Positions 1-11,519 of a DNA stretch of 64,000 bases are shown here, in pieces. Source of the stretch: Nelumbo lutea (lineage: Eukaryota > Streptophyta > Magnoliopsida > Proteales > Nelumbonaceae); assembly GCA_022828595.1 (NCBI GenBank), contig JAKGHH010000002.1, forward strand, positions 69,040,383 to 69,104,382. The letters are read 5' to 3'. The position numbers and the translations under genes were made by a program. The stretch's first letter is position 1; each line of letters starts with the position of its first letter. The notes under the pieces were generated by a model. It ran no database searches. It was not told the DNA's origin and saw only the letters and a list, made by a program, of their open reading frames with translations.

Positions 1-1000
1 AAGATACAAAATTTTGGTAGAAAATATTTGGGTGCATCTTTAATATTATTATCCATAATTTAAAAAAAAAAATGAATGTAATAAATATGAATTATTTTTA
101 TCAATGATGAAAAATGGAATAAAAAATTAAACTAGCTCAAAAACAAAACTGTTTTGTCATCAAAGTAGTGGTCAATTAACCAATCATTTGAGTACAATAG
201 GCCAACCAATGAGTTCATAATTAAAAAATAAAAATGAAAAAAAAAGAATATAAATACAAGAATTACCAAAAAAACATAAAAAAATTATATAAAATTTTGA
301 CATATCTTAAACGTTACACATTTAAAACATTAAACAAGGATAAGTGTGACAAACGAGAATTATGTTTATAACTAATTATGAGATTAGAATAAAATATTTG
401 AAGTCTCCAAAAAATGAGATCATTTTTTCTAGACAAATGGGTCAGCACATGATATCATAATTATACAGTAGAAATTAAAAAAAAATAGATAGAAATAAAA
501 AAAAATGTTGAAAAAAATTGGTATGCGTCTCATATATAATATATTTATAATATTAAACAGAAATAAATATGACAAATAAGAAGTATTTCTATTAATAGTT
601 GAATTGAAATACAACATTTAAGCTGCCCAACACACTATGCATTGATTACTTGATAAGTTTTGATAAGGATATTGAAATTGTTGTTGCTATTTTAAGGTTT
701 GTTTTGTGAATGATCAAAATTGGAGTGGGAATTACCTATTCCCAATGCTTGTTTAGTTTATGTAGAGTTAGAATCAGAATCAACTGAAATTTTTATTTTT
801 GTATTAGTCTATTCATATTTTTATTATTTTTATATTAATATTTTACTAGTCTTTGTTATTCTTATTTTTTTAGTATTTAATAATTAATATCTTATTATTT
901 ATTACTAATTTATGAATATTTTGTTAATATATTATTATTTTGTTATTACTTTAATAATACGTGATTGTTTTGCTAATATTTTATTAATATTAGGACTTGG
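1..1000. other. AT-rich intergenic stretch, no gene seen
   Basis: Very AT-rich sequence with many short poly-A, poly-T and ATT runs and stop codons in every frame. No conserved protein segment, RNA gene or clear transposon end is visible. The short open frames here look like chance readings of low-complexity DNA. Confidence 0.6.
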
Positions 1001-2070
1001 GGGTTTTTTTGTTGGGAATTCTTTACTTCTTGAGACTCTGGAATGAGAACGAGGAGCGTGGAATGGCCATCCCCCATATGGGGGAATCCCATTCCGCCAA
1101 GAATGAGAATTGGGATCCTGACAAGAAAAAAGGCTGAAATCAGAATTGAGCCTTTTTTTATTTCAATACTAGCTAGGCACCTATTCCATGGAATCAAACA
1201 CACCCTGAAATTATCACATAAAACACAAATACACATTTACTAGTAAAAATAAATAAATAGCTCTTCATGCCTTGTATGGTGAGGACTGAGGAGGCTGCTC
1301 TCTATTGGTCTCTTCGATCAAATTTGTTAACCCCCACACCAAACCCCTGGCACTGGCAGGACCAGAATGCATTGCTAACCTAAGGCTAAACATGAACTTT
1401 GAAATTATCATCTGCAGGTACGTAGAGAAATGTGATCATGAGTATGACTTCTGGACCTTTGGGTCCCTCATGGAATATAATTTCCACCTTTCTTTTTCTG
1501 TAAAGGTTGGGTCGCTCTCTCTTTATGTCATGGATCCATGGCTGTGCCAACCAATATTGTGATTGACTCATCGACATGATTCAGGCTCATCACTCATCAG
1601 CGTTTACAGAATAGGCCACCGATTTCCAACAGCCATCGGATGGCAACCGTTCTAATGCCTTGGGGCCAAAACTTACGGCCTGGTCTATCACTTTCTTTCG
1701 AGTGGTTGGCAAGTCACGGCCGTGGCCCGTGAAAACAAACAACGGAACTTGACTTGTAAGGTTAACTGAGACCTCTACGGAGTGGGTGTATCGTATCAAT
1801 ATTTTTATTGATAAAAAAACTGAGAGCCCATTACGAAATTCAAGGCTGGGCTGAAGATTCAACTAAGCTATTTCAACTGATTTGAAGCGCACCAGAAAAA
1901 TTATTCAAATAGGCTGAAATAGACAGACAGTCCTTAACGAACTTTGGAGGGAGATGGTGTGCCTGTACAGCTACAGATGCTGGCTTTGAGGATTGAATGA
2001 ATCAAACCAACAACGTCAGAGTTTATCCCTGATTCATTTTTTCATTAACATAATCTGGAAACACTAAAAC
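1001..2070. other. Intergenic, unrecognised
   Basis: Less AT-biased than the preceding kilobase. Near 1030-1205 it contains sequence reminiscent of a MITE end (a CAAACACACCC motif beside a near-palindromic CCATGGAATC at about 1185-1206), but I could not find a matching second end. Open frames of 60-90 codons occur on both strands between 1305 and 1862; none resembles a known protein. No function assigned. Confidence 0.4.
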
Positions 2071-2074
2071 TTAT

Positions 2075-2164
2075 GGCTGTGTTTGCTTTGAAGGAAAAGG
2101 TAGGGAAACCTGTACAAGGTTTTGTATGAATTTCCCTACCTTTCCCTTCAAACAAACACAGCCT
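2075..2164. repeat. Short foldback MITE-like element
   Basis: The arm at 2075-2108 (starting GGCTGTGTTTG, ending GGTAGGGAAA) is nearly the exact reverse complement of 2131-2164, leaving a loop of about 22 bases. The structure is a near-perfect 34-bp stem. The GGCTGTGTTTG end resembles Tourist/PIF-Harbinger MITE ends, but no convincing 3-bp target duplication is visible, so the superfamily is uncertain. Confidence 0.6.
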
Positions 2165-2227
2165 ATAGGTCTTTCTTTCCTAATGAGCATCCTTTGGCTA
2201 GACGTCATATTTGTAACTTTTGCTTAA

Positions 2228-2786
2228 ATTATGAATGTTAGAAAATACCCATTAGGGTGGGACCCGGGTTGTGGCCCATCTTGGTGGCAACGGTCCAGAT
2301 TAATTGGTCCAAATCCAAAAACCCGAATTAGATCTCATTATGTGGGTGTTAGGACTTGAACAACTTCCTAAAACAGCCCCTTGGTTAGGGAATTTGAAAA
2401 TCCAAATTTTGAATTTGAAATGATCCATTAATTTGGTAACAATGGGGGCTGTTAATTGAGAGAAAATTAAGGGAATTAAATTTCATCTAATTAGGTAAGC
2501 TTTTTAATAGGAAGACTGCCTAGAAAAAAGACAAGAGAGAGGACCCCTCTTCCCTAGGCGTGTGGTGTGTATTCTCTGACTACTTATCTCATTCTAACCT
2601 CCATTAGAGTGCTCACAAGGGGATAGTTCAGTCCTCGCAATCATTGATTATCATATTGGTGAAAGATTGTTATTGCCCTCGGCTACGTTGATTTGGTGAA
2701 GAAGATAGCGTGCACATGGCTGAACTTTGCTTCAAATGTCAAAGGCTGAACCGCATACAAATTGATTTCCAAGAAGACATTACAAC
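2228..2786 (+). repeat. Possible LTR relic
   Basis: The stretch begins TGTTAG, ends ACAACA, and is followed by GTGGTTATGACG, which weakly resembles a tRNA-Met primer-binding site (TGGTATCAGAGC). Its purine-rich middle and later CT-rich part look like a retrotransposon leader. No second copy exists in the window and no retrotransposon protein follows, so this is only a suggestion. Confidence 0.2.
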
Positions 2787-2799
2787 AGTGGTTATGACG

Positions 2800-3122
2800 T
2801 CTGGAGGTATGCACTGAACTTGATTTATTTTGGTTCAGTCGGTCAGTCCAAGAGTGATTACTAGTTTGAATGAATCACTGTTTGTTTTTGGTTTACAGTT
2901 AAATCAGTCCATCGATTACAAATTAATCAAAGTAAATGGGGATTGATATTCAACTAGTAACATCTTGACCGACCAATAATGAATAGAAGAGAAAATTATT
3001 GACTTGAATTTTCACTTACAATTATCCAAGGTAAAGCAAAATTTGCAAACCTCCTGTGGCCTATGGGAAGTTATGCCCAACCTCTACCCAGCTATTTTCA
3101 AGATCATGTAAGCATCCAACTA

Positions 3123-3155
<33 letters not shown>

Positions 3156-3483
3156 ACATATATTATAAATAAATATTTATAATGGGTAGAGTCATGAGAA
3201 TTTTTATATTTATATTTATAACATATATTTGAGTACACTCAAGAGTGGGTAGAATCATAAAATCACCAACTAATTTTGCAAACCACTCTCACGGATCATT
3301 CGATCATGGGGAGCCGAATAAGGCCTATGAACCATTCTCTTTGATACTGCTATTGTAAAATTTTTCACATTTGCACCCAATACATCATGCCCTATGGGCA
3401 CCCTATAGCACATCCTAACTGTGTATTTGAAACATCTACTATTGACGAGTATAAAAGATGTTCCCAGTGCACATTGAGATGTG
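2800..3483. other. Intergenic, with (TA)n microsatellite at 3130-3155
   Basis: No coding signal. The only distinct structure is the perfect AT dinucleotide run of about 26 bases. Around 3360-3480 and again at 4013-4070 are similar phrases about GGGCACC...TATAGG, now lying on either side of the hAT MITE. Confidence 0.5.
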
Positions 3484-3491
3484 CATGTGGC

Positions 3492-4012
3492 TAAGGATGC
3501 AAACAGATCGGATCATATTCAAATCAGGATATATCTAAATCCAATCTGACATTGTCCATGGCAGATTCGATCTTATCCGATCAGATTTGATAGACAAGGA
3601 TCTGAATTTGAATCTGATTGAAAAGTTGAATCTTTCAATCTGATCTGACCCGATTTGTTTTCTTTAAAAATTAATAAATTATTAAAAGAAAAATAAAATA
3701 TACCAATTTAAATAAAGAAAAACAAAAAATACAAGTATTTTTTTAATTATTTTCATCATATATATATATAATGTATATACACATGTTTTTATAAAAAAAA
3801 AGTAATATAACAAATTTACAAAAATACAATATAAATAATATATTTATAAATAAATAAATAACATATATGTATTATATATCGGATTGGCTTTCAGATCGGA
3901 TATAGAGTGATCCAAATCCGATATGAAGATCTAGACAGGGGTGATCCGAATTCGACCAAATAGGATTGGATCTCGGATCAAATCGAATCATGATTGGTCC
4001 ATTTGCACCTTA
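3492..4012. mobile_element. Non-autonomous hAT MITE with exact 8-bp target duplication
   Basis: The element begins TAAGGATGCAAACAGATCGG and ends with the imperfect reverse complement (...ATTTGCACCTTA). It is flanked by CATGTGGC at 3484-3491 and again at 4013-4020, a perfect 8-bp target-site duplication as made by hAT transposases. The ends are rich in GATC/GGAT motifs and the middle is almost pure AT. There is no coding capacity, so it would depend on a transposase elsewhere. A related but unpaired sequence lies at 24457-24770. Confidence 0.85.
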
Positions 4013-4299
4013 CATGTGGCATGTAGGGTGCCTATAGGGCGTGCTCTATGGGGCACAAATGTGAATTTATTGTAAAACCGGGGAGCTCATACACATGTAC
4101 AGAACTTACACACAAGATTTGAACACCATCTTTAGGATAAAATCTTAAGCCATTAGTTTTTTACCCAACCCTTCCATATAAGTCCCTTCTCTTATTTCTT
4201 TTTAATGTGGGATGCACCACTCTTTTATTTCTTTTCAATGATGATGATGATGATAAAATTGAACATAAAATGAGATTTATGATAAACATGAAACTTAGC

Positions 4300-4600
4300 A
4301 TAACTTTAGAAATGCATATGTTGAGATAGATGAGTGAAAAAACTAAAAAGGATAATATAGGATAAAAAATGAAATCATTTGGAAGAACCTATGAGTAAAT
4401 CCAATAGATGATAACATGAGAAAAAAAAAAGACTAAGATGGTTTGGTCATATGCATAGAAGACCATTATAGCATATGGAAAAAGCAACAATCTATTGCAA
4501 ATTAAAAGGGCTAAAAGGGCCAAGGGAAAACCAAAAAGATTCATGTATCCAACCCCATATAGTTTGGACAAGGCTTACATAATGATGATGATTATGAGCA
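4300..4600 (+). mobile_element. RTE-type LINE 3-prime end relic
   Basis: Plus-strand translation around 4350-4520 contains the segment RLRWFGHMHRRPL, matching the RLRWFGHV-RRP block near the C terminus of plant RTE reverse transcriptases, with stops and frame breaks. It is followed by CCCCATATAGTTTGGACAAGG and a tail of ATGATGATG units at 4580-4592, which is the characteristic RTE 3-prime end with a short tandem-repeat tail. A dead 5-prime-truncated copy. Confidence 0.75.
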
Positions 4601-5430
4601 CAACTTTAGAAGGGAAAAAAAGGAAATGAAATTTGTGCAAAGAGTTTTCTACACCATCATTGTTTGTCCTAAGTAATTAAAATTGTTCATTTTTTTAGGG
4701 TTTTACTTAAATAAAACCTAAATAAGAAAACCAAATTTGAGCAACAATTTTGAGGGATGAAGCCAAAGTTGAAAGCAATGTTGTCAATCCATTGTTGATT
4801 GAGATGGTTGAATAGTTCAAACCATCACCCGACCATATTTCTAGGTCTAGTTCCCCCAAAACTTGGCTTTTGACCAAAAACTATTGAATTAGTCAAGAAT
4901 CGTCTAACCGGGGCAATTGGACTATTGATTGTTCAACTCAATCTTCGGGTCACAAGTAATACACTAGAATTTTCAAAGGCCATACCTTTGTGTTCGATTG
5001 TCCCATTGGGGTGATCTTTATATCAATTTGGAGTAGCTCTTTCATGATTTATTTATTTTTGCCAAAAAAAACTTTTTTGGCCTCAAATCCTAATGTTTAC
5101 CATTTTTTACAAATAAAAAAATAAAAAAATAATTTGAACATATTTTATATTCTAATGTGTCCCAATCTGACCCTTTTGATTTGGACAAATGAATTGGTGT
5201 CCCACAACGTAGAGGCAAAAATAGTTCAGCCTCAGGGTTGGTTTTTAAAACCTTAATTGAAAGGATGCAATTGTAGTTATTGCCATAAGTGCAATAGTTG
5301 CGGACTAGTGAACGAAATAGGGTACAAGTTTAGAAAAGTGGATCCAAGACACGAGCCCATTAATAGGGTACTATTAGAGCGATGGTTATCCACACAAAGA
5401 CTGTAGAGGTTATTGGGCCTTACTCAAATC

Positions 5431-5621
5431 CAAATATTAAAACATCGATATACACCCAATACAGGGCATATCATATCATTATTAGACCACATCAGCATAA
5501 GATACAGTGATACACTACGACTAGAAGTGTATCCTCTCAGTCGTGTGTATCAACCCGATATGCCATTGTATTGGCCAACATAGTCCGAATATGCACCAAT
5601 GTGAAAGCATATCGAACCATG
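5431..5621. repeat. Putative hAT MITE, same family as 47543-47742
   Basis: Ends are CAAATATTAAAACATCGATA and ...CATATCGAACCATG, which are weak inverted repeats. The internal phrase AGGGCATATCATATCAT also occurs in the 200-bp element at 47543-47742, and the lengths are nearly equal. No matching 8-bp target duplication is visible, so this copy is older or the boundaries are off. Confidence 0.4.
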
Positions 5622-6114
5622 GTTTGACAACAAATGTGGACTCCATGACTCACTATAAAAAAGGGACCTGACATGCCCAAGAACCCAAGTTGCCTAACAC
5701 TCAATAGTGCATGCATCTTTAACCACCAAGCCACCTTTTGCTTCATGCCAATAAATGAAATAAATTAAGTTTTATTAACATTAGTGTCTACATGCAATAC
5801 AAACAAACAACATACACTTATGTTCAACAACTCCAACTACAAATAAAAAAGAATACTATTCAAAATTAATATTTTATAAACCAATGGAATAAATAATATA
5901 TCAAATCTACATTTATATCAAAAAATTGTTTTTAATTTTAAGAAATTTATACAAATACAAATATTAATAATAGAATATTTATTTTAATTTACATTTTATA
6001 ATAACATATTTATTGTTTACAAAAATAAAAATATTGTTTACTAAACATTTGAAATTTAATCTTTAGTTGGCCTTTTTGTTAATGTTAAAAATTAAAAATA
6101 AAAAATAGAAAAAT

Positions 6115-6260
6115 TTGATATAATAATTCAAATATAGTAGTTGCATACGTCTTGTGCCTTGGACATTAATAGAAATAAAATAATAATTTCATTCATGTAT
6201 TAATTTGTGAAAATCTATATAATGTGTCTTGATATAATAATTCAAATATAGTAGTTGCAT
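6115..6260. repeat. 32-bp direct repeat pair
   Basis: An identical 32-base stretch starting TTGATATAATAATTC and ending GTAGTTGCAT occurs at 6115-6146 and at 6229-6260, 114 bases apart. The intervening DNA is AT-rich. Possibly a small local duplication or a footprint of an old insertion. Confidence 0.7.
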
Positions 6261-7340
6261 CTCGCTATAACTAAAATATATAATTCCTCCCTATGTATTT
6301 ATACATTATTTATAGATATTTATGGACAAACCCATTTTCTTTCATATATATACCACCACTAAATTGTATGATGCTGCTGATCCACTGACAAATCAACCAT
6401 CAATCCCATTTTCGTGTCTCAGAACTAAACCCAGATATGAAATGATTTATGCCCAGATACAACCCAATTTCACGCTTAATCGGATTTTTGTTTTCAGCCT
6501 ATTGCCAAACTACAATATCGCCCAGAGAGGGAAACTGAAAATCTAGCATCTGGAGTTAGCTCCTTGTATGCACAAAGGAATCAGCATCATCTAGATAAGC
6601 ATATTGCCTATTGACCCAAATTTGTTCAGAAACTGAATCAAAGACAAATTCATTGAAAGAGATCAGTAGCCTGTAGGCAACAAATATCGGTTGCACAAAG
6701 TTTCAGTTGCCTCTTTTCAATGCTTTAACTCTCAAATAGTGCTCGAGATAGCAAAACTATTGACTTGAAATGTGGGAAATCATATATGCCAATAGTACAG
6801 ATCAAAGGGAGAAAAAAATTATACCTACTTTGTGTCTATGACTCTCAGATCACATGGAAGAAAGAAAATTCATTTCAGGATATCATTTGAACACAGACTA
6901 ATCACCCAAAATGGAATCTTGACATGATTGTCCAAAAAATCAGTGTGTCATGCCTCTAGGATCATCTGTGACCAGTCCCTATAATGTTGGCTGCCTAAAA
7001 CTGCATTTGCATATTTGTTCTATGAATTCCGTCTTTTAGATGACGAAACTTTCCATAACATCAACTCCATTTTAGATGATGAAAGTGTGCTACTACCAAA
7101 TGCCAAAGAATAAAATCTACATCTATAATTTTTGCACAAGATGGCCACCTTCAGAGCTATAAAGAATAACCAAATTAAGTGATTGATTCCAAGTACCTTT
7201 TACATTACCCATTACAAGTTAAATTCAATGTAACAGAACTACCACCATTTCATCAACTACATTCAAATGCATGGCATTCGTCTGCACTACAAGTTCAATC
7301 TTGAACAACTATAATATTGAAGTATTTCTTACCTCTCTCA

Positions 7341-7459
7341 TAGGGGTGCAAGTCAAGCACCTAAATCGAGGAATTTACTGTGCCGGGCCTAGGATTTTGA
7401 GCCAGGCCCATTCAAATTTTAACAAATTCTCAACCCGAGCTCACCCAAGTTGCACCCTA
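7341..7459. repeat. Small GC-ended MITE
   Basis: Starts TAGGGGTGCAAGTC and ends ACTTGCACCCTA-like (AAGTTGCACCCTA), giving about 11 bp of terminal inverted repeat, with GGGCCTAGG and GCCAGGCCC inside. Resembles the GC-rich hAT MITE at 17652-18191 in its TAGRGGTG start. The flanking 8-mers (CTCTCTCA and GCCTACCA) agree only partly. Confidence 0.45.
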
Positions 7460-8194
7460 GCCTACCAGCAGATATGCCCTCCCATGGCCACCTGGTAAGG
7501 TTATATGAGAGAAACATCCAAGTGCCTTGTAGAATTTACAGGAATCAATATCAACGTGGCAGAAGTTACCATGACACCACCCCCTATTTTGTTAGGCAAA
7601 TGAGCTTGAACGATATATGCGCATGCATGGAAGATACCCCCCTCACCCTCCCCATATGTTGATGAATCTGGCTACAACCAGACAGGCTTTATCAGCAAGC
7701 TAGCTTGCACCTTCAGGCACCATGCTAACTAAACTGCATTCTAAGTTGACACTGGGAATTAGAAATTTAGAACAATGAGCTAATTTATTGTGAAATAAAA
7801 TAGATTTAGGCCATGCTAATGGAAAGAAGTTCAACCAAGAAGACGATTGTTACAACACCCTACCATGGACATCCTTATTTACTTGGCTATACAAGAAATA
7901 TAACTTTTTGTTTTTGAAAGCTAAAAAGAAAAAATGACAAATTTCTTACACTACTCTTATGGTTTAGTTAATTGACTAAGTATATCCCTACTATTTGACT
8001 ATTACTATTAAAATATTAATAGAATGGCTGAAATGCATGTTTAGCCCTTAGGTCAATTTGAAAGCTCCTCTGGTTCTTCATCTTCCTCGGTTTGTCTTTG
8101 CCGCACAGGTCCAGATCTGGATTCCTTCATCTGAGATGAGGTGGTCATGGGGCAGGTATGGAAGAGTTTCGAACAGATGCAGAACAGCACCGGC

Positions 8195-8540
8195 CTCTCC
8201 CTCTCTCCTCGTCCCCTTCGTTCTCTCTCCCTCTCACCCCTGTTTCATCACCGCTGCTGCTGCTGCTGCAAGTTGCAGCGGCAGCATACCCCTCCACATC
8301 TGGCCTCTCTCTCTCCGCCCCTTCGTTCTCTCTCCCTCTATGCCTTGTTTCATCACCGCTGCTGCTGCAAAGCGGAGGACCCCTCCACATCCGACTTCTC
8401 TCTATGTCCCCTTCGTTCTCTCTCCCTCTCGCCCCTGTTTCATCACCACTACCGCAGCAGCGACGGATCCCTCCACACCCGGCCTCTCTCTCCATCTTTC
8501 CATCCCCTTCGTTCTCTTTCCCTCTCACCCCTGTTTTGTT
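8195..8540 (+). repeat. Degenerate GC/CT-rich minisatellite inside the MULE
   Basis: The phrase CCCCTTCGTTCTCT recurs at about 8213, 8318, 8408 and 8503, each time followed by CTCCCTCT...CCTGTTTCATCACC and a variable GCTGCTGC tract. Units are roughly 90-105 bp. A further partial unit lies at 9105-9140. All three forward frames and one reverse frame stay open for about 135-160 codons because the repeat lacks stops; I do not regard these as genes. Confidence 0.75.
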
Positions 8541-9359
8541 CTTTGAGATGATTTTTTGTGGGACAGGTCGTCCTGGGGAGGAAGAAGTAGAAAGCAGCAT
8601 TAAAATTGTAGATCTACACTAAATCTAACGTTAGACTGACCATTAAATCAGTTAACAAGTTAGATCTAGCCGCTTTTTTTAATATTTGTCTCCCATTATA
8701 GAATTTACAACTCAAACCATAAGAAGGAATAAAAATCTGATTATATTGCCATTGATTTGTGCAATTCTTTTGTTGAATCTGATTTGTTAAACCCGTGCAT
8801 ACATACTTGATGCTCCAAGAAATTGAAATCCCCTTTATCTGTGTGCTTTTGTTATTAAAGTAAAGAAAAAGAAAGAGTTAGCTTAGATTGCGGTCTCCGC
8901 TGCTGTCACCTTTGTGTGACTTAAATTAGCTTTGATGCCACAAAGACTTGCGGCCAATCAAACTATATAATAAAAGAGGTTATCACGCGGCTGATTCTGG
9001 TTGATTAGCTGTAAGTTTTTGTGGTATTACAGTTGAACCCTAGTTAGGGTTTAAAAACATTAGCAGGTGAACTATGGTCCGGATGAATAGTTTAATTGTT
9101 CTCCCTCTCGCCCCTATTTCATCATCGTCGACCCCTCCACATCCATTCTTGAACCCGGAGATGTCTCTGTAGGGAACCATCTCTGGTGAGATTGAGGCTC
9201 GGAGACCAATGAAAAGGAGGATAACTCTTTTTTTCCGTCAAGACAGATTTTTTCTTCGCCACAAAGTGGAGCTTCTGGGATTTCATTGGCAGATTGGTAG
9301 GAGGAGAGAGAGAGAGAGAAAAAAGGAGGGATAAAAGGTATACTTGGGTTTAAAAAAAA

Positions 9360-11026
9360 GGATAAATCTCTTAAACTATCCCTACTGTTCACGAAATTGA
9401 CAAACTATACCCTTATTGTTTAGATACTGTCTTGTAAAACCTCCATTGCCCGTTAATTTTCCGTCACACTCCATTCACATGTGACACTACGTGAGTAATA
9501 GCCATTTTAAAATTCCTAAAATACCCTTATTGTTCACCACTACCGTTGGAAGTTGCAACGGTGATTTTGGTATCGTTGTCACAAGTGACAACAGCCACTG
9601 GCAAAAGTTTGGTGGGAAGCTGAGCCTCCCAAGAAAAATGAAGCGTCTGTTCTGTTCCGAGTCCACAACAAATTCAACATCGGAATTCACGAATGCATGA
9701 AGCACTCGAGGATCTGCATCATAAAGCTTCACTTCATTGACCCGATCAATCAGAGCAGCGGAAGAACATTTGTGATTTGAATATATACGTTTTTTTCCTT
9801 TTTTTTAATGAGAATATGAAGTCAGGGCCGACATCAGAGAGAAACTATAGACAAAACGGGGGAGAGAGAACGGAAGGGATGAAGAACTTGCTTTCAGTTC
9901 CTTTTCTGATTCTGTGCCCCAACATCAGAGAGAAACTATGAAGCCAGGGCCGACATCAGAGAAACTATATGAGACGACGTTTGATAGGTGACAGGCTGCT
10001 GAATCAACATTTTGGTGAAGCCTGGCATCTTTCCTCTTCGTCAAGAGGCTGTGGGTGGAATACTGGAGTGTGAAGGTGTAAATGAATTGAATTAGGTCCA
10101 ACTAGTCTCGTCGACTTCCCTTCTTCAGCAAAATCTCAAACCCAGCAATATCTACTTTCAGACGTAATGTAGAATCAAAAGCAGTTGTACTTGGTTAGAA
10201 GAGTGGGAGAAAAGATATTGGGTTGCAATTAATGTGGCTCAAGCTAAGAGAAACTTGTCAAATAACATAAAGAGAAAGCTGAGGTATCGGGAACTTGGCT
10301 AAAGACATCTTCTCTACGGCTTCTCTCTGATGGTGGGGTTGTTTTGGAAGACGACAATTGGTTGCAAGGACAACTTGGGCGTAGCTCGTTTTGGAAGACG
10401 ACAATGCAGACTAATGGTGGTAGAGGTTGACGGTGACCGGTGGGGAGAGCAGAGGGTAATGGATCTGCTCCTCACACAGGGCGTGTGATCTCTGGAGCGG
10501 ATTGGTAAGAGCTCTCTGGAGCAGATTGCTTCTTGAGTCAGTTAAAGAAGAAGAAAATATGAATGGATGATGGTTGAGAAAGAAGCTTTTCAGACAATGT
10601 AAGAGTAGAAGCTTTCCATAGAGAGAGAGAGAGCACGAATGTGAAAGCTGCTATTTGTCATGGCAGAGGCGATGAATGTGAAAGCTGGTGGCGGTGGGAG
10701 AGGATGGGTACTTTGCACAAAGCTGAGAGCCGAGGTCTGTACAAATTTTTGTAAAGAACCTACGTTGTGGAATAACAGCAACAGTGGCATCTGGACGGGA
10801 TTTAACATCGGAAATCGCGAATGAATCAGTCTACAGTCAATTGGGTTTTATATTTGAAATTTTGATGAATATTGAAGGGTAAATTCAACATTTCATTCCC
10901 TTCCGTTAGCACTTAACGTCATGACAATTGTCAGAAAACTTAAGGGTACTGCAAGACAATATCTAAACAGTAAAGGTACAATTTGTCAATTTCGTGAACA
11001 GTTGGGGTAATTTAAAAGATTTACCC
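9360..11026. mobile_element. Inner MULE carrying gene fragments (Pack-MULE-like)
   Basis: The left terminus GGATAAATCTCTTAAACTAT (9360) is inverted at the right as ...TTTAAAAGATTTACCC (ending 11026). The inverted repeat continues inward through CTGTTCACGAAATTGACAAA. Flanks are TAAAAAAAA (9351-9359) and TAAAAAAAT (11027-11035), matching at 8 of 9 positions. The termini are related to, but distinct from, those of the outer MULE. The right end plus some flank is duplicated in tandem (10811-11274). The interior holds an antisense GH17 gene fragment at 9664-9768 and other GC-richer DNA of unknown origin. Confidence 0.75.
9664..9768 (-). pseudogene. Captured GH17 (glucan endo-1,3-beta-glucosidase) fragment
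   Basis: Read on the minus strand, 35 uninterrupted codons contain EVKLYDADPRVLHAFVNSDV followed by EFVV. This matches the conserved plant GH17 segment that typically reads VKLYDADP-VL-A--NT-IEV-V. Family members hydrolyse 1,3-beta-glucans of callose and cell wall. Here only this core strip remains: no signal peptide, catalytic glutamates or start codon is evident and the similarity stops abruptly on both sides. Its position between MULE inverted repeats suggests transduplication of a genomic gene. The family call rests on motif recall only. Confidence 0.6.
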
Positions 11027-11274
11027 TAAAAAAATTATGTTAGAAATCACGAATGAATCAGTCTACACAGTCAATTGGGTTTTATTTTAAAATTTTGATG
11101 AATAGTGAAGGGCAAATTCGACATTTCATTCCCTTCTATTAGCACTTAAAGACGATGACAATTGTCAAAAAACTTAAGGGTACTGCAAGACAATATCTAA
11201 ACAGTAAGGGTACAATTTGTCAATTTCGTGAACAGTTGGAGTAGTTTAAGAGATTTACCCTAAAGAAAATTATG
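10811..11274. repeat. Tandem duplication (232-bp unit) of a MULE right terminus
   Basis: Sequence 10811-11042 is repeated with a few substitutions at 11043-11274. Each unit starts GAAATC(G/A)CGAATGAATC, contains AAACTTAAGGGTACTGCAAG, and ends with the MULE terminus ATTTACCCTAAA plus about 16 bases of flank (ATTATGT). The duplication therefore includes host flank as well as the transposon end, so it happened after the inner MULE inserted. Confidence 0.8.
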
Positions 11275-11519
11275 TCATGTGTGAGAATATTAACAGATGC
11301 TAACGATAAAGGTAGAGCTAATCAATTGTCAGAAACAGTAGAAGTAGAACATTATACAATAGTCAAATAATAGGGATATACTTGGTCAATTCGCTAAACC
11401 ATAAAGATAGTTTAAGAAATTTGCCCAAGAAAAAATGATCAGGTACAAACAACAAACAAGATGTTAAGATAATACTTCCCACCAACACAGAAAACAAAAA
11501 TTAAGAGGGAAACAACAGA

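Larger units (their letters stand above)
4601..7330. other. Intergenic, no gene recognised
   Basis: Mostly AT-rich single-copy-looking sequence. Sub-features are a 191-bp MITE-like segment (5431-5621) and a 32-bp direct repeat (6115-6146 and 6229-6260). Open frames of up to about 75 codons, such as the one at 6322-6546, lack any recognisable family signature. Confidence 0.5.
7935..11426. mobile_element. MULE (Mutator-like) element, 3.5 kb, with nested second MULE
   Basis: The left end (7935 on: CAAATTTCTTACACTACTCT, then GGTTTAGTTAATTGACTAAG) is the inverted counterpart of the right end (about 11300-11426, ending AGTTTAAGAAATTTGCCC). The inverted repeats run for well over 100 bp. The flanks are AAGAAAAAA at 7926-7934 and again at 11427-11435, a perfect 9-bp duplication, which is diagnostic of Mutator-like elements. 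No transposase is visible, so it is non-autonomous. The terminal sequence belongs to the same family as the Pack-MULE at 43096-44504. Inside lie a CT-rich minisatellite (8195-8540) and a second MULE (9360-11026). The remainder (8541-9359) is GC-richer than the surroundings and may be captured genomic DNA, but I do not recognise it. Confidence 0.85.

Noticed and set aside
8058..8622. Four overlapping open frames of 135-162 codons on both strands
   Set aside because: They come from a CT-rich minisatellite with few stop codons in any phase; no domain, and all lie inside a MULE.
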